The position numbers and the translations under genes were made by a program. 8,023 nt of DNA from Capsulimonas sp. GTDB lineage: Bacteria > Armatimonadota > Armatimonadia > Armatimonadales > Capsulimonadaceae. Every line of letters starts with the position of its first letter. The stretch's first letter is position 1. This document shows, one piece after another, positions 1 to 6,801 of this stretch. The notes beneath the pieces were generated by a model, which saw only the letters and a program-made list of their open reading frames with translations, searched no databases and was not told where the DNA came from. Where the stretch lies: contig JAOQAA010000223.1 of NCBI GenBank assembly GCA_025963815.1, positions 1 to 8,023 on the forward strand. Direction: 5' to 3'.

Positions 1-1148
1 AACGAGGAGGCGTCGTCCGTGGGAATCGAGCCAGCCGCGTATCCAGGTGGAGGCGTATCAGCCGTAGGCAGAACGACCGGCGCCAGGACGATGGTCGCCA
101 CCGACGCCTTATTCACCGTGCCGGTAAACACCAAGGTCAATGTCCCGTTCTGGACGCTGACGCGCGGGCCGACGGCGATAACCTTATCGCCTGTACCAGC
201 GGAGGCATAAATGTTGTAATCGGTAAGTACCTGCTGCCCGTTGGCCTTAACATTGAACTTGCGTATATTGCCAGGAGTGTTTGTGAAGCCATTAATCTCG
301 GAAAATCCAAGGATGAGCGTATAAACGCCATTGTCCACCGGGAGGCTATACGTCAGTCCAGCGCCCGCCGTGGTTTCCTGCTGCTGGTTCTGATAAAGTG
401 TTTGATCGGTCGCTGGGTTTTGTGGATTAAGTGTTGAGTTGGCTGCTCCACCGGAACTGCCTGTCTCCGCCGACCAGACCAGCCCGTTGGCGTCTAAATA
501 CGCTGCCGAACCTCCGCAGTTGACGCGCACATTCGGCGTGACTTGAAAGGCAGGGCTGCGACCCGATTCTTGACCACTGGCGCCGACTGCCGTCAACTGG
601 TAAGAGTAAGTCCTGCCATTGAACAATCCCGCAGTATCTTGGTAGGTCGTGGCCGTGATCAAGCTGGCGTTGAGCTTCGTAAAAACTCCAACCGCCGCTT
701 CCGCGCGATAAACGTTGTAACCTGCCGCGTTCCCGCCCGCACTCCAGGTCAGCGTGACCGTCGCGTGCCCGCCGCGGATCAGAGAAAGTGGTATTCCCGT
801 AATCGCCGTCGCTTCCGTCGAGCGCGGGCCTTCGCCGGAGGCGTTCACCGCGCTCACCTGGTAATAGTACGCTTGGCCAGAAGGAAGCCCGGTGTCCGCC
901 TTAAAAGCTCCGACGAAGCCAGGCAGATAGGGGGTCGCCCCCTCGCCGCCCGCCGTCGCACCACGATAGATATTGTAGCTGGTCGGGCTCCCCGACGGCA
1001 CGGTCCACGAAAGGTTGATCTGCGTGGTCGAATAGGAGGCGGCGGTCAGCGGCGGCGCTCCCGGCACAACGGCCATGGCGGGGCGCGCGATCATTGAGAC
1101 GAACAGGAGCAGGAAACAGGCAAGCAGGCGGTGCTTCAGCGCGCGCAT
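1..1148 (-). CDS. Secreted fibronectin-III / malectin domain protein (5' part, 3' end beyond window)
   Basis: A continuous open frame reads leftward from an ATG at 1148-1146 to the window edge (382 codons, no stop), so the C-terminus is missing. Residues 1-26 form a signal peptide: basic start MRALKHR, a hydrophobic LLACFLLLFVSMIA core and a plausible cleavage after AMA. Residues ~31-116 and ~119-204 are two fibronectin-III-like domains, each with the L(S/T)W strand, a YN(I/V)YR strand and a Y-x-Y-Q-(V/L)-(S/T)-A-V strand. Residues ~207-358 resemble a malectin domain, with the RVNCGGSA opening, Y-L-D-A-N-G-L-V-W and a closing beta-strand ATIVLAP. Malectin folds bind carbohydrates and FnIII modules are usually spacers, so an exported glycan-binding or glycan-active protein is likely. 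A catalytic or anchoring domain could lie in the missing part. An AAGGA Shine-Dalgarno lies 8 nt before the ATG. Domain calls are from motif recognition, not a profile search. Confidence 0.85.
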   Translation of the reverse strand, partial: MRALKHRLLACFLLLFVSMIARPAMAVVPGAPPLTAASYSTTQINLSWTVPSGSPTSYNIYRGATAGGEGATPYLPGFVGAFKADTGLPSGQAYYYQVSAVNASGEGPRSTEATAITGIPLSLIRGGHATVTLTWSAGGNAAGYNVYRAEAAVGVFTKLNASLITATTYQDTAGLFNGRTYSYQLTAVGASGQESGRSPAFQVTPNVRVNCGGSAAYLDANGLVWSAETGSSGGAANSTLNPQNPATDQTLYQNQQQETTAGAGLTYSLPVDNGVYTLILGFSEINGFTNTPGNIRKFNVKANGQQVLTDYNIYASAGTGDKVIAVGPRVSVQNGTLTLVFTGTVNKASVATIVLAPVVLPTADTPPPGYAAGSIPTDDASS

Positions 1149-1156
1149 AGGGGCGA

Positions 1157-1163
1157 TCCTTCC
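1157..1163 (-). promoter_or_regulatory. Ribosome binding site of the FnIII/malectin gene
   Basis: On the minus strand GGAAGGA ends 8 nt before the ATG at 1148. It fixes that start over the in-frame GTG slightly upstream. It is the clearest Shine-Dalgarno in front of any gene in this window. Confidence 0.65.
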
Positions 1164-1323
1164 ACAAAACGGGAGCCGGCGGACAAGGCCAAAACCGGTC
1201 ACGAACAAAAGTAGGCTGCGGGTAGATCAAAAGAGGAGGCGCGGAGTGCAGGTGGCGTCGCCAGGGTTGAAGAGAGCACAAGTGAGTGCGGAAGAATTTG
1301 CCGAAGTACAGGTGGCTAGTAAG

Positions 1324-1352
1324 ATAGTAACATACGCTCACCTATTCGTCAA
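1324..1352 (-). promoter_or_regulatory. Sigma70-type promoter for the FnIII/malectin gene
   Basis: Read on the minus strand there is a -35 TTGACG (1352-1347), a 17-nt spacer and a -10 TACTAT (1329-1324). Transcription would begin near 1317, giving a leader of about 170 nt before the ATG at 1148. The surrounding sequence is AT-rich compared with the coding DNA. Inferred from consensus match and position only. Confidence 0.65.
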
Positions 1353-1364
1353 TGCTATGCAAAA

Positions 1365-1385
1365 AGATTTAATGAAGATTTAATG
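1365..1385 (-). repeat. Tandem 10-bp direct repeat with 11-bp period upstream of the -35 box
   Basis: The 10-mer AGATTTAATG (plus strand) occurs at 1365-1374 and again at 1376-1385, exactly 11 bp apart. It lies 12 bp upstream of the -35 hexamer of the minus-strand promoter. An 11-bp direct repeat is the spacing used by OmpR/PhoB-family response regulators, so it may be an activator site. Alternatively, the AT-rich tract may act simply as an UP element. Confidence 0.45.
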
Positions 1386-1387
1386 TA

Positions 1388-1429
1388 GGCCGGACCGCGC
1401 GTTACGCAGCCCGGCCATTTTGTTATTTT
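1388..1429 (+). terminator. Imperfect GC-rich hairpin followed by a T-rich tract
   Basis: GGCCGG (1388-1393) pairs with CCGGCC (1411-1416), with a short inner GCG/CGC stem, and ATTTTGTTATTTT follows. It has the look of an intrinsic terminator on the plus strand, but no plus-strand gene precedes it within the window. It may insulate the divergent promoter from antisense transcription, or be chance structure in GC-rich DNA. Confidence 0.3.
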
Positions 1430-1668
1430 GCGCCCGCATCGCCCGCCTGACGGACTGTCGCGCCGATGCGGATCCGCCGCCGCCCTGGAACGAACCGGCC
1501 TCCTCCCTCGTCGGATAAAAGGACACCCCTCCCAGCCAAGATCTCTTCTTCGTCTCCTCACGCCCATAACGACGCAGTCTCAAGCATTTATGAGGAAGAA
1601 GCGGCAATCTGCCGATAATTGGACTCTCATGGGCGCGCCGCCGCGCCAGTCACGATTTGATTGTACCT

Positions 1669-4600
1669 ATGTGGACGAAGACGTCAATCCTGCGTTACCT
1701 GATTCTTAGTCTAGCCTGCCTCTTTTTCGCGGCCGGCGCGGGCATTTGCGCGCCGATTTCGCTATCGAACCGAGTCGCGCTGGTCTGGAATACCCACGAC
1801 GGACTTCCGCAGGACCGGGTCAAGAGCATTCTTCAGGCGCGCGATGGATACATCTGGGTCGCCACGCAGGACGGCGTCGCGAAATTCGACGGCAAACAGT
1901 TCACCACCTACGACACCGGCAATACGCCCGGACTCGCCACCAACAATATCGAACAAATGCGGGAAGACGGCGCCGGCGATCTGTGGGTCTCCGGCGAAGG
2001 CGGAATTTCGCGGTTCCACAACGGCGTCGCCAAAGACTTCACGCCGCCCACGGCGGCGGCAGGTAACTTAAGTGTCGTTTGCCAGATAAGCCCCACAGGA
2101 CAATTGTGGGCGGAGCACGATCGAAATTTCTATAACGTCCATGGCGACGCCCTGACGCTCGCGGAACCCTCATCTATTCTCGGCGGCGCGGTCATGACAT
2201 CGTGGTGTCCGGGTCTGGGCGGCGCTCTCTGGCTGGGAACCCGGGAAGGCGCCATTCTGGAAGTGCGCGACGGCGCCGTTCGCCACTACCAAATGCCGGA
2301 CGCGTCCCAAAATGCGGTCGTTTCCCTGCAATGCGATAACGCGGGAACCGTATGGATCGGCACAGAAGCGGGCATGGCGTTCATCAAGAACCAAACTCTG
2401 CATCGGGTGATCGGTCAGCCTTCGCAGCCGTCCTTCACCAGCATCGTCTGCGACGCCGCCAAAATCTGGGGACTTCGCGGAGGCCGGCTTTACGAGATCG
2501 TCGACGGACGCGCGGCCCCCAGCGCCGACTTTCCCGAAACCCATATCCAGGCCATCTCTTTGGACGCCGCCGGACACTTGATCTGCCGTTACATGGCCGA
2601 AAAGAATAGCGGCGAACGCGTCGCCCTGCTGGTCCATGGCGCGTTTCTTTATCAGCCCGTCAGCAGCCGCATCGCCGGCGCCGCAGTCTGCGCGCTGAGC
2701 GACCACGCCGGCAACATCTGGATCGGTACGGACGAGGGCCTATCGTGCCTGCGCGATCGAAACGGCCGCACCTTCACTCCCACGAACGGTCTGCCCCCGC
2801 AGCCCATCACCACGCTGTTCACGGACCTGGGCGGGCGTCTCTGGGCGGCGAACAACAAATTCGGTCTTTACAACTATTCCGGCGGCAGCTCCGGCTCTTT
2901 CCGGCGGATTGCCTCGGACAGCGCCCCGATCACGACGCTCGCCGAGACACCCGACGGCGATATGCTGGCGCTTTGCGGCGGACGGGTCAAAAAGCTCGAC
3001 GGGGGGCGCCTCACGGATGTCTCCGCAAAGTACGGGCTCGCGCCAAATCGCGTCGCCAGCACGATGACGGTTACGCACGACGGCGTCGTATGGCTGGGCG
3101 TCTGGGATAAGTTTTGGCGCACCCAGGCTGGCAAAACCGTCGCCGTGGCTAATCCCAGCGGCGGCTCGTGGTTTTTCACCAGCTATGTCGATCGATTGGG
3201 ACGATTATGGGCGACAACGCGAGAGGGTCTTTACTGTGTCGATGGGGACAGCGTGCGCGTTTACCGCAGCGCTGACGGCGTTCGCGGCGTCATCATCATC
3301 AGCATTTGCGAGACGACAGACGGCTCGCTCTGGTTTGGGCATTGGGGCGGGGGCCTGACCCGGTTTCGCGGTAAGGTCTTCCGTCATATCGATATGCGAC
3401 AGGGGCTTTATTCCGACGGGGTCTATCAGATCCTTCAAGACGGCAATGCAGACTCCGGCAAGAACCTCTGGATCGGCAGCTCCAAGGGAATCTTTCGGGT
3501 GAGCCTGCGCGACCTCAATGATGTGATGGATGGACGACAGTCCTTGATCCGCTGCTACCCTTACGGACCGGCCGACGGAGCGTTTGTCAGCCAGTGCGTC
3601 GCCGGGCAGCAGCCATCCGCGAGCCGTACCCTCGACGGCTGCCTCTGGTTCTCCGCGCTGGAAGGGATCGTCCGCATCAATCCGAACGACCTGGACACAA
3701 CGCCCGCGAAGGTTCTCGTCGATCAGGCGCTGGTGGACGGACGTCTCTATTCGACTGAAAAGCCGGCGACCGCTCCTCCAGGCGACGGCGATGTCGCGAT
3801 CCACTTCACCGCCCTGGACTATCGAAATCCCAGCCATCTGCGCTTTGAATACCAACTGCAAGGCTTTGATTCCAGCTGGCGCGAAGGCGACAACTCCCGC
3901 ACGGCGTTCTACACAAACCTGCCGCCAGGGCGCTATCACTTTGTCGTCCGCTGCATCAACACTGAGAGTGGCTGGTCCGGCCGTGAGAGCTTCGCGTTCA
4001 CCCTGCGCCCCTACTACTACCAAACGCTAGTGTTCAAAGCCATGCTCACGGCGTTGGTGCTGGGCCTGCTGTTTGGCGCGACATTCCTGCAGCTCGAGCG
4101 TCTGCGGCGGCGCAATTCGAGCCTGCAAAAAATTCAGGATCTGCTGGAAGCGCGAAACGAAGCGCTGACCGCGAGCCAGAACGAATTGATGGCGACGCAG
4201 CAGGCATTGAAAGAAGCCAACGCGCGCCTCTACGCGCAGGCGACGACCGACGGTCTGACCGGCCTCACCAACCACCGCGCCTTCCGCGAGCAGCTCGAGC
4301 GCGAATGGCAGATGAAGGAGCGCAGCGGCATGCCGCTGTCCCTGCTGCTGATCGATGTCGACAACTTCAAATCCTACAACGACACCTACGGCCATCCCGC
4401 CGGCGACGAAATCCTGATCGCCGTCGCCCGCCTGCTCCACGAAAGCGCGCGCGATACGGACACCGTGGCGCGCTACGGCGGCGAGGAGTTCGTCATCATC
4501 CTCCACGGCGCCGACGCCGAAAACGCGTTTCTCGTCGCCGAACGCTACCGCGCCACAATCGCCGACGCCCTCTGGCCAAACCGCCCCATCACCGTCAGCA

Positions 4601-4752
4601 TCGGCGCATCCACGACCTCCTCCGACATCAATACCCAGGCGACCCTGATCGCCGCCTCCGACGTCGCCCTCTACTGGTCCAAAGAACACGGCCGCAACCG
4701 CGTCATGCACGTCAGCGAAATCACCCCCGACGCCCGCAGTTTCGGAGCCTAG
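1669..4752 (+). CDS. Membrane-anchored diguanylate cyclase with periplasmic Reg_prop propeller and Y_Y_Y domain
   Basis: A 1027-residue sensor enzyme expected to make cyclic di-GMP from two GTP in the cytoplasm in response to an extracytoplasmic signal. Residues 1-27 are a signal peptide or anchor (hydrophobic LILSLACLFFAAGAG). Residues ~30-680 contain repeated propeller blades of the two-component-regulator type, with repeated D-G-x-(I/L/V)-W-(I/V/L)-(G/A)-T and G-(L/I)-x-R/C motifs. Residues ~700-775 match Y_Y_Y (FEYQLQGFDSSW, then LPPGRYHFVVR). Residues ~786-809 form one TM helix, and ~810-856 look coiled coil. From ~857 comes the GGDEF domain: TTDGLTGLTNHRAF, metal-binding D896 in LLIDVDNFK, GHPAGDE, and GGEEF at 937-941. 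An inhibitory RxxD site (R928-D931) sits five residues before GGEEF. I chose ATG 1669 because it starts directly at the signal peptide; an in-frame TTG lies at 1657. Neither has a strong Shine-Dalgarno. There is no His kinase or HTH domain, unlike the hybrid regulators that share this sensor. The ligand is unknown. Confidence 0.93.
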   Translation: MWTKTSILRYLILSLACLFFAAGAGICAPISLSNRVALVWNTHDGLPQDRVKSILQARDGYIWVATQDGVAKFDGKQFTTYDTGNTPGLATNNIEQMREDGAGDLWVSGEGGISRFHNGVAKDFTPPTAAAGNLSVVCQISPTGQLWAEHDRNFYNVHGDALTLAEPSSILGGAVMTSWCPGLGGALWLGTREGAILEVRDGAVRHYQMPDASQNAVVSLQCDNAGTVWIGTEAGMAFIKNQTLHRVIGQPSQPSFTSIVCDAAKIWGLRGGRLYEIVDGRAAPSADFPETHIQAISLDAAGHLICRYMAEKNSGERVALLVHGAFLYQPVSSRIAGAAVCALSDHAGNIWIGTDEGLSCLRDRNGRTFTPTNGLPPQPITTLFTDLGGRLWAANNKFGLYNYSGGSSGSFRRIASDSAPITTLAETPDGDMLALCGGRVKKLDGGRLTDVSAKYGLAPNRVASTMTVTHDGVVWLGVWDKFWRTQAGKTVAVANPSGGSWFFTSYVDRLGRLWATTREGLYCVDGDSVRVYRSADGVRGVIIISICETTDGSLWFGHWGGGLTRFRGKVFRHIDMRQGLYSDGVYQILQDGNADSGKNLWIGSSKGIFRVSLRDLNDVMDGRQSLIRCYPYGPADGAFVSQCVAGQQPSASRTLDGCLWFSALEGIVRINPNDLDTTPAKVLVDQALVDGRLYSTEKPATAPPGDGDVAIHFTALDYRNPSHLRFEYQLQGFDSSWREGDNSRTAFYTNLPPGRYHFVVRCINTESGWSGRESFAFTLRPYYYQTLVFKAMLTALVLGLLFGATFLQLERLRRRNSSLQKIQDLLEARNEALTASQNELMATQQALKEANARLYAQATTDGLTGLTNHRAFREQLEREWQMKERSGMPLSLLLIDVDNFKSYNDTYGHPAGDEILIAVARLLHESARDTDTVARYGGEEFVIILHGADAENAFLVAERYRATIADALWPNRPITVSIGASTTSSDINTQATLIAASDVALYWSKEHGRNRVMHVSEITPDARSFGA

Positions 4753-4789
4753 ACCACCGCACATCTTCCGGTCGCACAAGAAATTGCGC

Positions 4790-4818
4790 TTGACAGCAAA
4801 AACACCCTCTGTTATAAT
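4790..4818 (+). promoter_or_regulatory. Perfect-consensus sigma70 promoter of the glycoside hydrolase
   Basis: TTGACA (4790-4795), a 17-nt spacer and TATAAT (4813-4818) match the housekeeping consensus at all 12 positions. Transcription would start near 4825, about 60 nt before the glycosidase ATG. A promoter this strong would normally need repression, and operator-like sequences lie just downstream. Confidence 0.85.
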
Positions 4819-4827
4819 TAATTTATA

Positions 4828-4841
4828 CGAATACGCAACCT
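4828..4841 (+). promoter_or_regulatory. Candidate LacI-family operator shared with the lacI-like promoter
   Basis: CGAATACGCAACCT matches the palindrome GGGATACGCATCCC (6802-6815) at 10 of 14 positions, including the contiguous ATACGCA. It starts at nearly the same distance downstream of the -10 box in both promoters (ATACGCA begins 13 versus 12 nt after the last -10 base). A central CG is typical of LacI-family sites. This copy is itself not palindromic, so binding is inference. Confidence 0.45.
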
Positions 4842-4889
4842 ATGAAATCGCTTGCTGAAACCCGTTTTTGCTTCCGAACAACACTATGA
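4842..4889 (+). CDS. Possible 15-residue upstream ORF (leader peptide) overlapping the glycosidase start
   Basis: ATG at 4842 reads MKSLAETRFCFRTTL and stops at TGA 4887-4889. The stop overlaps the glycosidase start as ATGA (4886-4889). The frame lies wholly inside the ~60-nt predicted leader. The arrangement would allow translational coupling, which might compensate for the lack of a visible Shine-Dalgarno at 4886. The uORF itself also has no Shine-Dalgarno and its residues show no attenuator-like codon run, so it may be fortuitous. Confidence 0.3.
   Translation: MKSLAETRFCFRTTL
4843..4856 (+). promoter_or_regulatory. Second operator-like sequence, cre-like
   Basis: TGAAATCGCTTGCT fits the LacI-family/cre pattern TGNAANCGNTTNCA at nine of its ten defined positions, failing only at the final A. 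It is immediately downstream of the 4828-4841 site and within the predicted transcript. It could be an auxiliary or alternative site, or a chance match in the small upstream ORF that it overlaps. Confidence 0.3.
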
Positions 4890-6703
4890 AAACACGTACC
4901 CTCCTCGCGTTTCTCGCGCCCGTTCTTGGCGCCGCCGCCGTAATTTCGCTTTATCCCCGCTCCGCGGGGGCGGCGGACGACACCCCCATCGCCGTCAAGC
5001 TCGTCAAGAGCGGCGGCGGGTTCCAGCTTCAGCGTGACGGCAAGCCGTACTTCATCAAGGGCGCGGGCGGGAATGATTCGCGGCAGCTGCTGAAGGCCAG
5101 CGGCGGCAACTCGATCCGGACCTGGGGCGTGGACGGCCTTGGCCCGATCCTGACGGAAGCGCAGTCGCTGGGAATAACGGTCACGGCGGGGATCTGGCTC
5201 GGGCACAAGGACCAGGGGTTCGATTACCATAACGCCGCGCAGGTTGCCGCTCAGTACAAAGCCGCAGAGGAAGCGATTATGAAGTATCGCAACTCGCCGT
5301 CTTTGCTGATGTGGGCGATCGGCAATGAGATGGAGAACGGGTCCGACGATGACCTAGAGATGTGGAAAGCCGTTGAGGACATCGCGGCGCTGGCGAAGAA
5401 GCTCGACCCGAACCATCCGACGATGACGGTATTCGCCGAAGTCGGCGGCAATAAAGTCGCACAGCTGAACAAGTACTGCCCCGATATCGATATCCTGGGG
5501 ATCAACAGCTACGCCGGCGGCCCCTCGGTGGCCGACCGATACAAGCAGGCCGGCGGAGTCAAACCGTTCGTCATTACCGAGTTCGGGCCTCCCGGAACCT
5601 GGGAGCTGAAGGCGAACGATTGGGGCGCCGCGCCCGAGCCGACCAGCACGGAAAAGTCGAAGTTCTACCGGGACACCTACGAAAAGAGCGTCCTCCATCA
5701 GCCGCTATCCCTCGGTTCCTACACTTTCCTCTGGAGCCACAAACAGGAAGCAACGGCGACCTGGTTCGGCATGCTGCTGCCAGACGGCTCGAAGCTCGCT
5801 CCCGTGGATGCCATGACGCAGCTCTGGAGCGGCAAGCCGCCCGTCGCCCTTTGCCCGACCATTGAGAAGCTGGCGTTGGACGGTGAAGACAAAATCCCCG
5901 CAGGCTCGGAAGTCAAGGCCACCCTCGCCGCATCCAGCCCACAAAAATATCCTTTGACCGTGAAATGGGTGCTCCGAGGCGATCCCATGGCGCATGTCGC
6001 CGGCGGCGCGCCAGAAGGCGTTCCGGACGACTATCCGGACGCGATCCAAACCTCCGACGCCAAGCACGCTGTCGTCAAGATGCCGGCGACGGGCGGCCCG
6101 TATCGCTTGTTCGCATACATCTCGGACGGCCACAAAGCCTCGGCTGTCGCGAATATTCCACTGTACGCCACCGGCGGCGCCGCGTCCGCCGAGGGAACGA
6201 AAGCCAAGCTGCCGCTCGTAATCTACAGCGAAGCCGACGGCGACACGCCTTACACTCCTGCGGGATACATGGGCAACACAGGCGCGATCCAAATGGACCC
6301 CGGCTTTGCCGAAAATCCGCATACGGGCAAAACATCTTTGAAGGTCCAGTATACGGCAAATGACAACTGGGGTGGCGTGGTCTGGCAAAGTCCCGCGAAC
6401 GACTGGGGCGAAAAGCCTGGCGGCTGGAACGTGACCGGCGCCAAGCAGCTCAGCTTCTGGGCGCGCGGCGACCAGGGCGGCGAAGTCGTCGCCTTCTCGT
6501 TCGGCCTGATCGGCACGGACAAAAAGTTTCCCGACCGAGCCTCCGGTAAAACCGGGAACGTGACGCTCACCAAGGAATGGAAACAGTACTCGATCGACGT
6601 GAGCAATCTCGATCTGACTCGGGTCAAGACGGGATTTGTGTGGGTCGTCGCCGGACAGGGGCATCCCGTGACGTTTTATTTGGATGATATCGAGTATCGA
6701 TAA
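4886..6703 (+). CDS. Secreted clan GH-A (TIM-barrel) glycoside hydrolase with C-terminal carbohydrate-binding-like domain
   Basis: A 605-residue exported glycosidase, probably a retaining beta-glycosidase acting on a polysaccharide outside the cytoplasm; the substrate cannot be told from sequence. Residues 1-30 are a signal peptide (MKTRTLLAFLAPVLGAAAVI core, cleavage likely near AGAA). Residues ~38-315 form a TIM barrel of the GH2-C/GH5-like kind: GKPYFIKGAGGN, NSIRTWG (78-81), the acid/base motif IGNEME with E148, and the nucleophile motif ITEFGPPGTWE with E232. The 84-residue gap between the glutamates suits clan GH-A. Residues ~322-430 look like an Ig/PKD-type linker domain. Residues ~442-605 are a beta-sandwich resembling CBM modules (LSFWARG, WKQYSIDVS, VTFYLDDIEY). 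It lacks the N-terminal beta-sandwiches of true GH2 enzymes. I start at ATG 4886, which opens the signal peptide, rather than TTG 4868. Its own promoter and a downstream LacI-type gene suggest substrate-induced expression. Confidence 0.85.
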   Translation: MKTRTLLAFLAPVLGAAAVISLYPRSAGAADDTPIAVKLVKSGGGFQLQRDGKPYFIKGAGGNDSRQLLKASGGNSIRTWGVDGLGPILTEAQSLGITVTAGIWLGHKDQGFDYHNAAQVAAQYKAAEEAIMKYRNSPSLLMWAIGNEMENGSDDDLEMWKAVEDIAALAKKLDPNHPTMTVFAEVGGNKVAQLNKYCPDIDILGINSYAGGPSVADRYKQAGGVKPFVITEFGPPGTWELKANDWGAAPEPTSTEKSKFYRDTYEKSVLHQPLSLGSYTFLWSHKQEATATWFGMLLPDGSKLAPVDAMTQLWSGKPPVALCPTIEKLALDGEDKIPAGSEVKATLAASSPQKYPLTVKWVLRGDPMAHVAGGAPEGVPDDYPDAIQTSDAKHAVVKMPATGGPYRLFAYISDGHKASAVANIPLYATGGAASAEGTKAKLPLVIYSEADGDTPYTPAGYMGNTGAIQMDPGFAENPHTGKTSLKVQYTANDNWGGVVWQSPANDWGEKPGGWNVTGAKQLSFWARGDQGGEVVAFSFGLIGTDKKFPDRASGKTGNVTLTKEWKQYSIDVSNLDLTRVKTGFVWVVAGQGHPVTFYLDDIEYR

Positions 6704-6712
6704 AGACCAGGC

Positions 6713-6748
6713 GCTTAAAATACAGGATCGCATTCATCGCTTTTAAGC
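6713..6748. terminator. Inverted repeat between glycosidase and lacI-like gene
   Basis: GCTTAAAA (6713-6720) and TTTTAAGC (6741-6748) are perfect 8-bp inverted repeats separated by 20 nt, starting 10 nt after the glycosidase stop. It could form a weak hairpin at the transcript end. The stem is AT-rich, the loop is large and no T-run follows, so it is a poor classical terminator and might instead be a protein-binding site. Confidence 0.3.
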
Positions 6749-6764
6749 TCATTTGAACCAAAAC

Positions 6765-6793
6765 TTGACGCCCGTCGCACTCATACGTAATAA
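6765..6793 (+). promoter_or_regulatory. Sigma70-type promoter of the LacI-family gene
   Basis: TTGACG (6765-6770), a 17-nt spacer and TAATAA (6788-6793; AATAAT if the spacer is 18). The predicted start lies near 6800, inside or directly before the palindrome at 6802-6815. This gives the regulator a transcript separate from the glycosidase. Confidence 0.65.
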
Positions 6794-6801
6794 TGTACGC
6801 A

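Larger units (their letters stand above)
1149..1668. other. Divergent intergenic region, 520 bp
   Basis: No convincing gene is seen here; the short frames crossing it lack start signals and family features. It holds the leader, promoter and upstream repeat of the minus-strand malectin gene, the hairpin at 1388-1429, and a diverged 14-bp repeat at 1243-1256 and 1303-1316 (12/14 identical, 60 bp apart). No strong promoter could be found for the plus-strand cyclase gene. GATAAT at 1614-1619 resembles a -10 box but has no well-spaced -35. Confidence 0.6.

Noticed and set aside
543..1097. Plus-strand open frame of 184 codons
   Set aside because: It is opposite the malectin gene, very rich in Arg, and shows no domain motif; the minus-strand frame has a signal peptide and clear FnIII/malectin motifs.
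1332..1337. ATACGC in the spacer of the malectin promoter, resembling the core of the lacI-like operator
   Set aside because: Only the six-base core and a few flanking bases match (8/14) and there is no dyad, so I do not claim this promoter as a target of the regulator.
901..1341. Minus-strand open frame of 146 codons
   Set aside because: It overlaps the malectin gene in another frame on the same strand and starts at or before the predicted transcription start; composition is that of a shadow.
1657..1668. TTG start four codons upstream of the diguanylate cyclase ATG
   Set aside because: Possible, but it has no Shine-Dalgarno and the ATG at 1669 begins directly at a normal signal peptide.
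3205..4779. Long minus-strand open frames (272 and 250 codons) opposite the diguanylate cyclase
   Set aside because: GC-rich codon bias leaves the opposite strand open; the plus strand encodes the recognisable propeller, Y_Y_Y and GGDEF motifs throughout.
4777..4792. CAAG...CTTG short inverted repeat overlapping the -35 of the glycosidase promoter
   Set aside because: Only 4-bp arms separated by 8 nt; expected by chance.
4868..4885. TTG start six codons upstream of the glycosidase ATG
   Set aside because: The added LPNNT residues precede an otherwise canonical signal peptide beginning MKTR; ATG 4886 is the more natural start.
5705..6733. Minus-strand open frame of 342 codons opposite the glycosidase
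   Set aside because: No family motif, no promoter or Shine-Dalgarno, and it is fully antisense to the better supported glycosidase; treated as a shadow.
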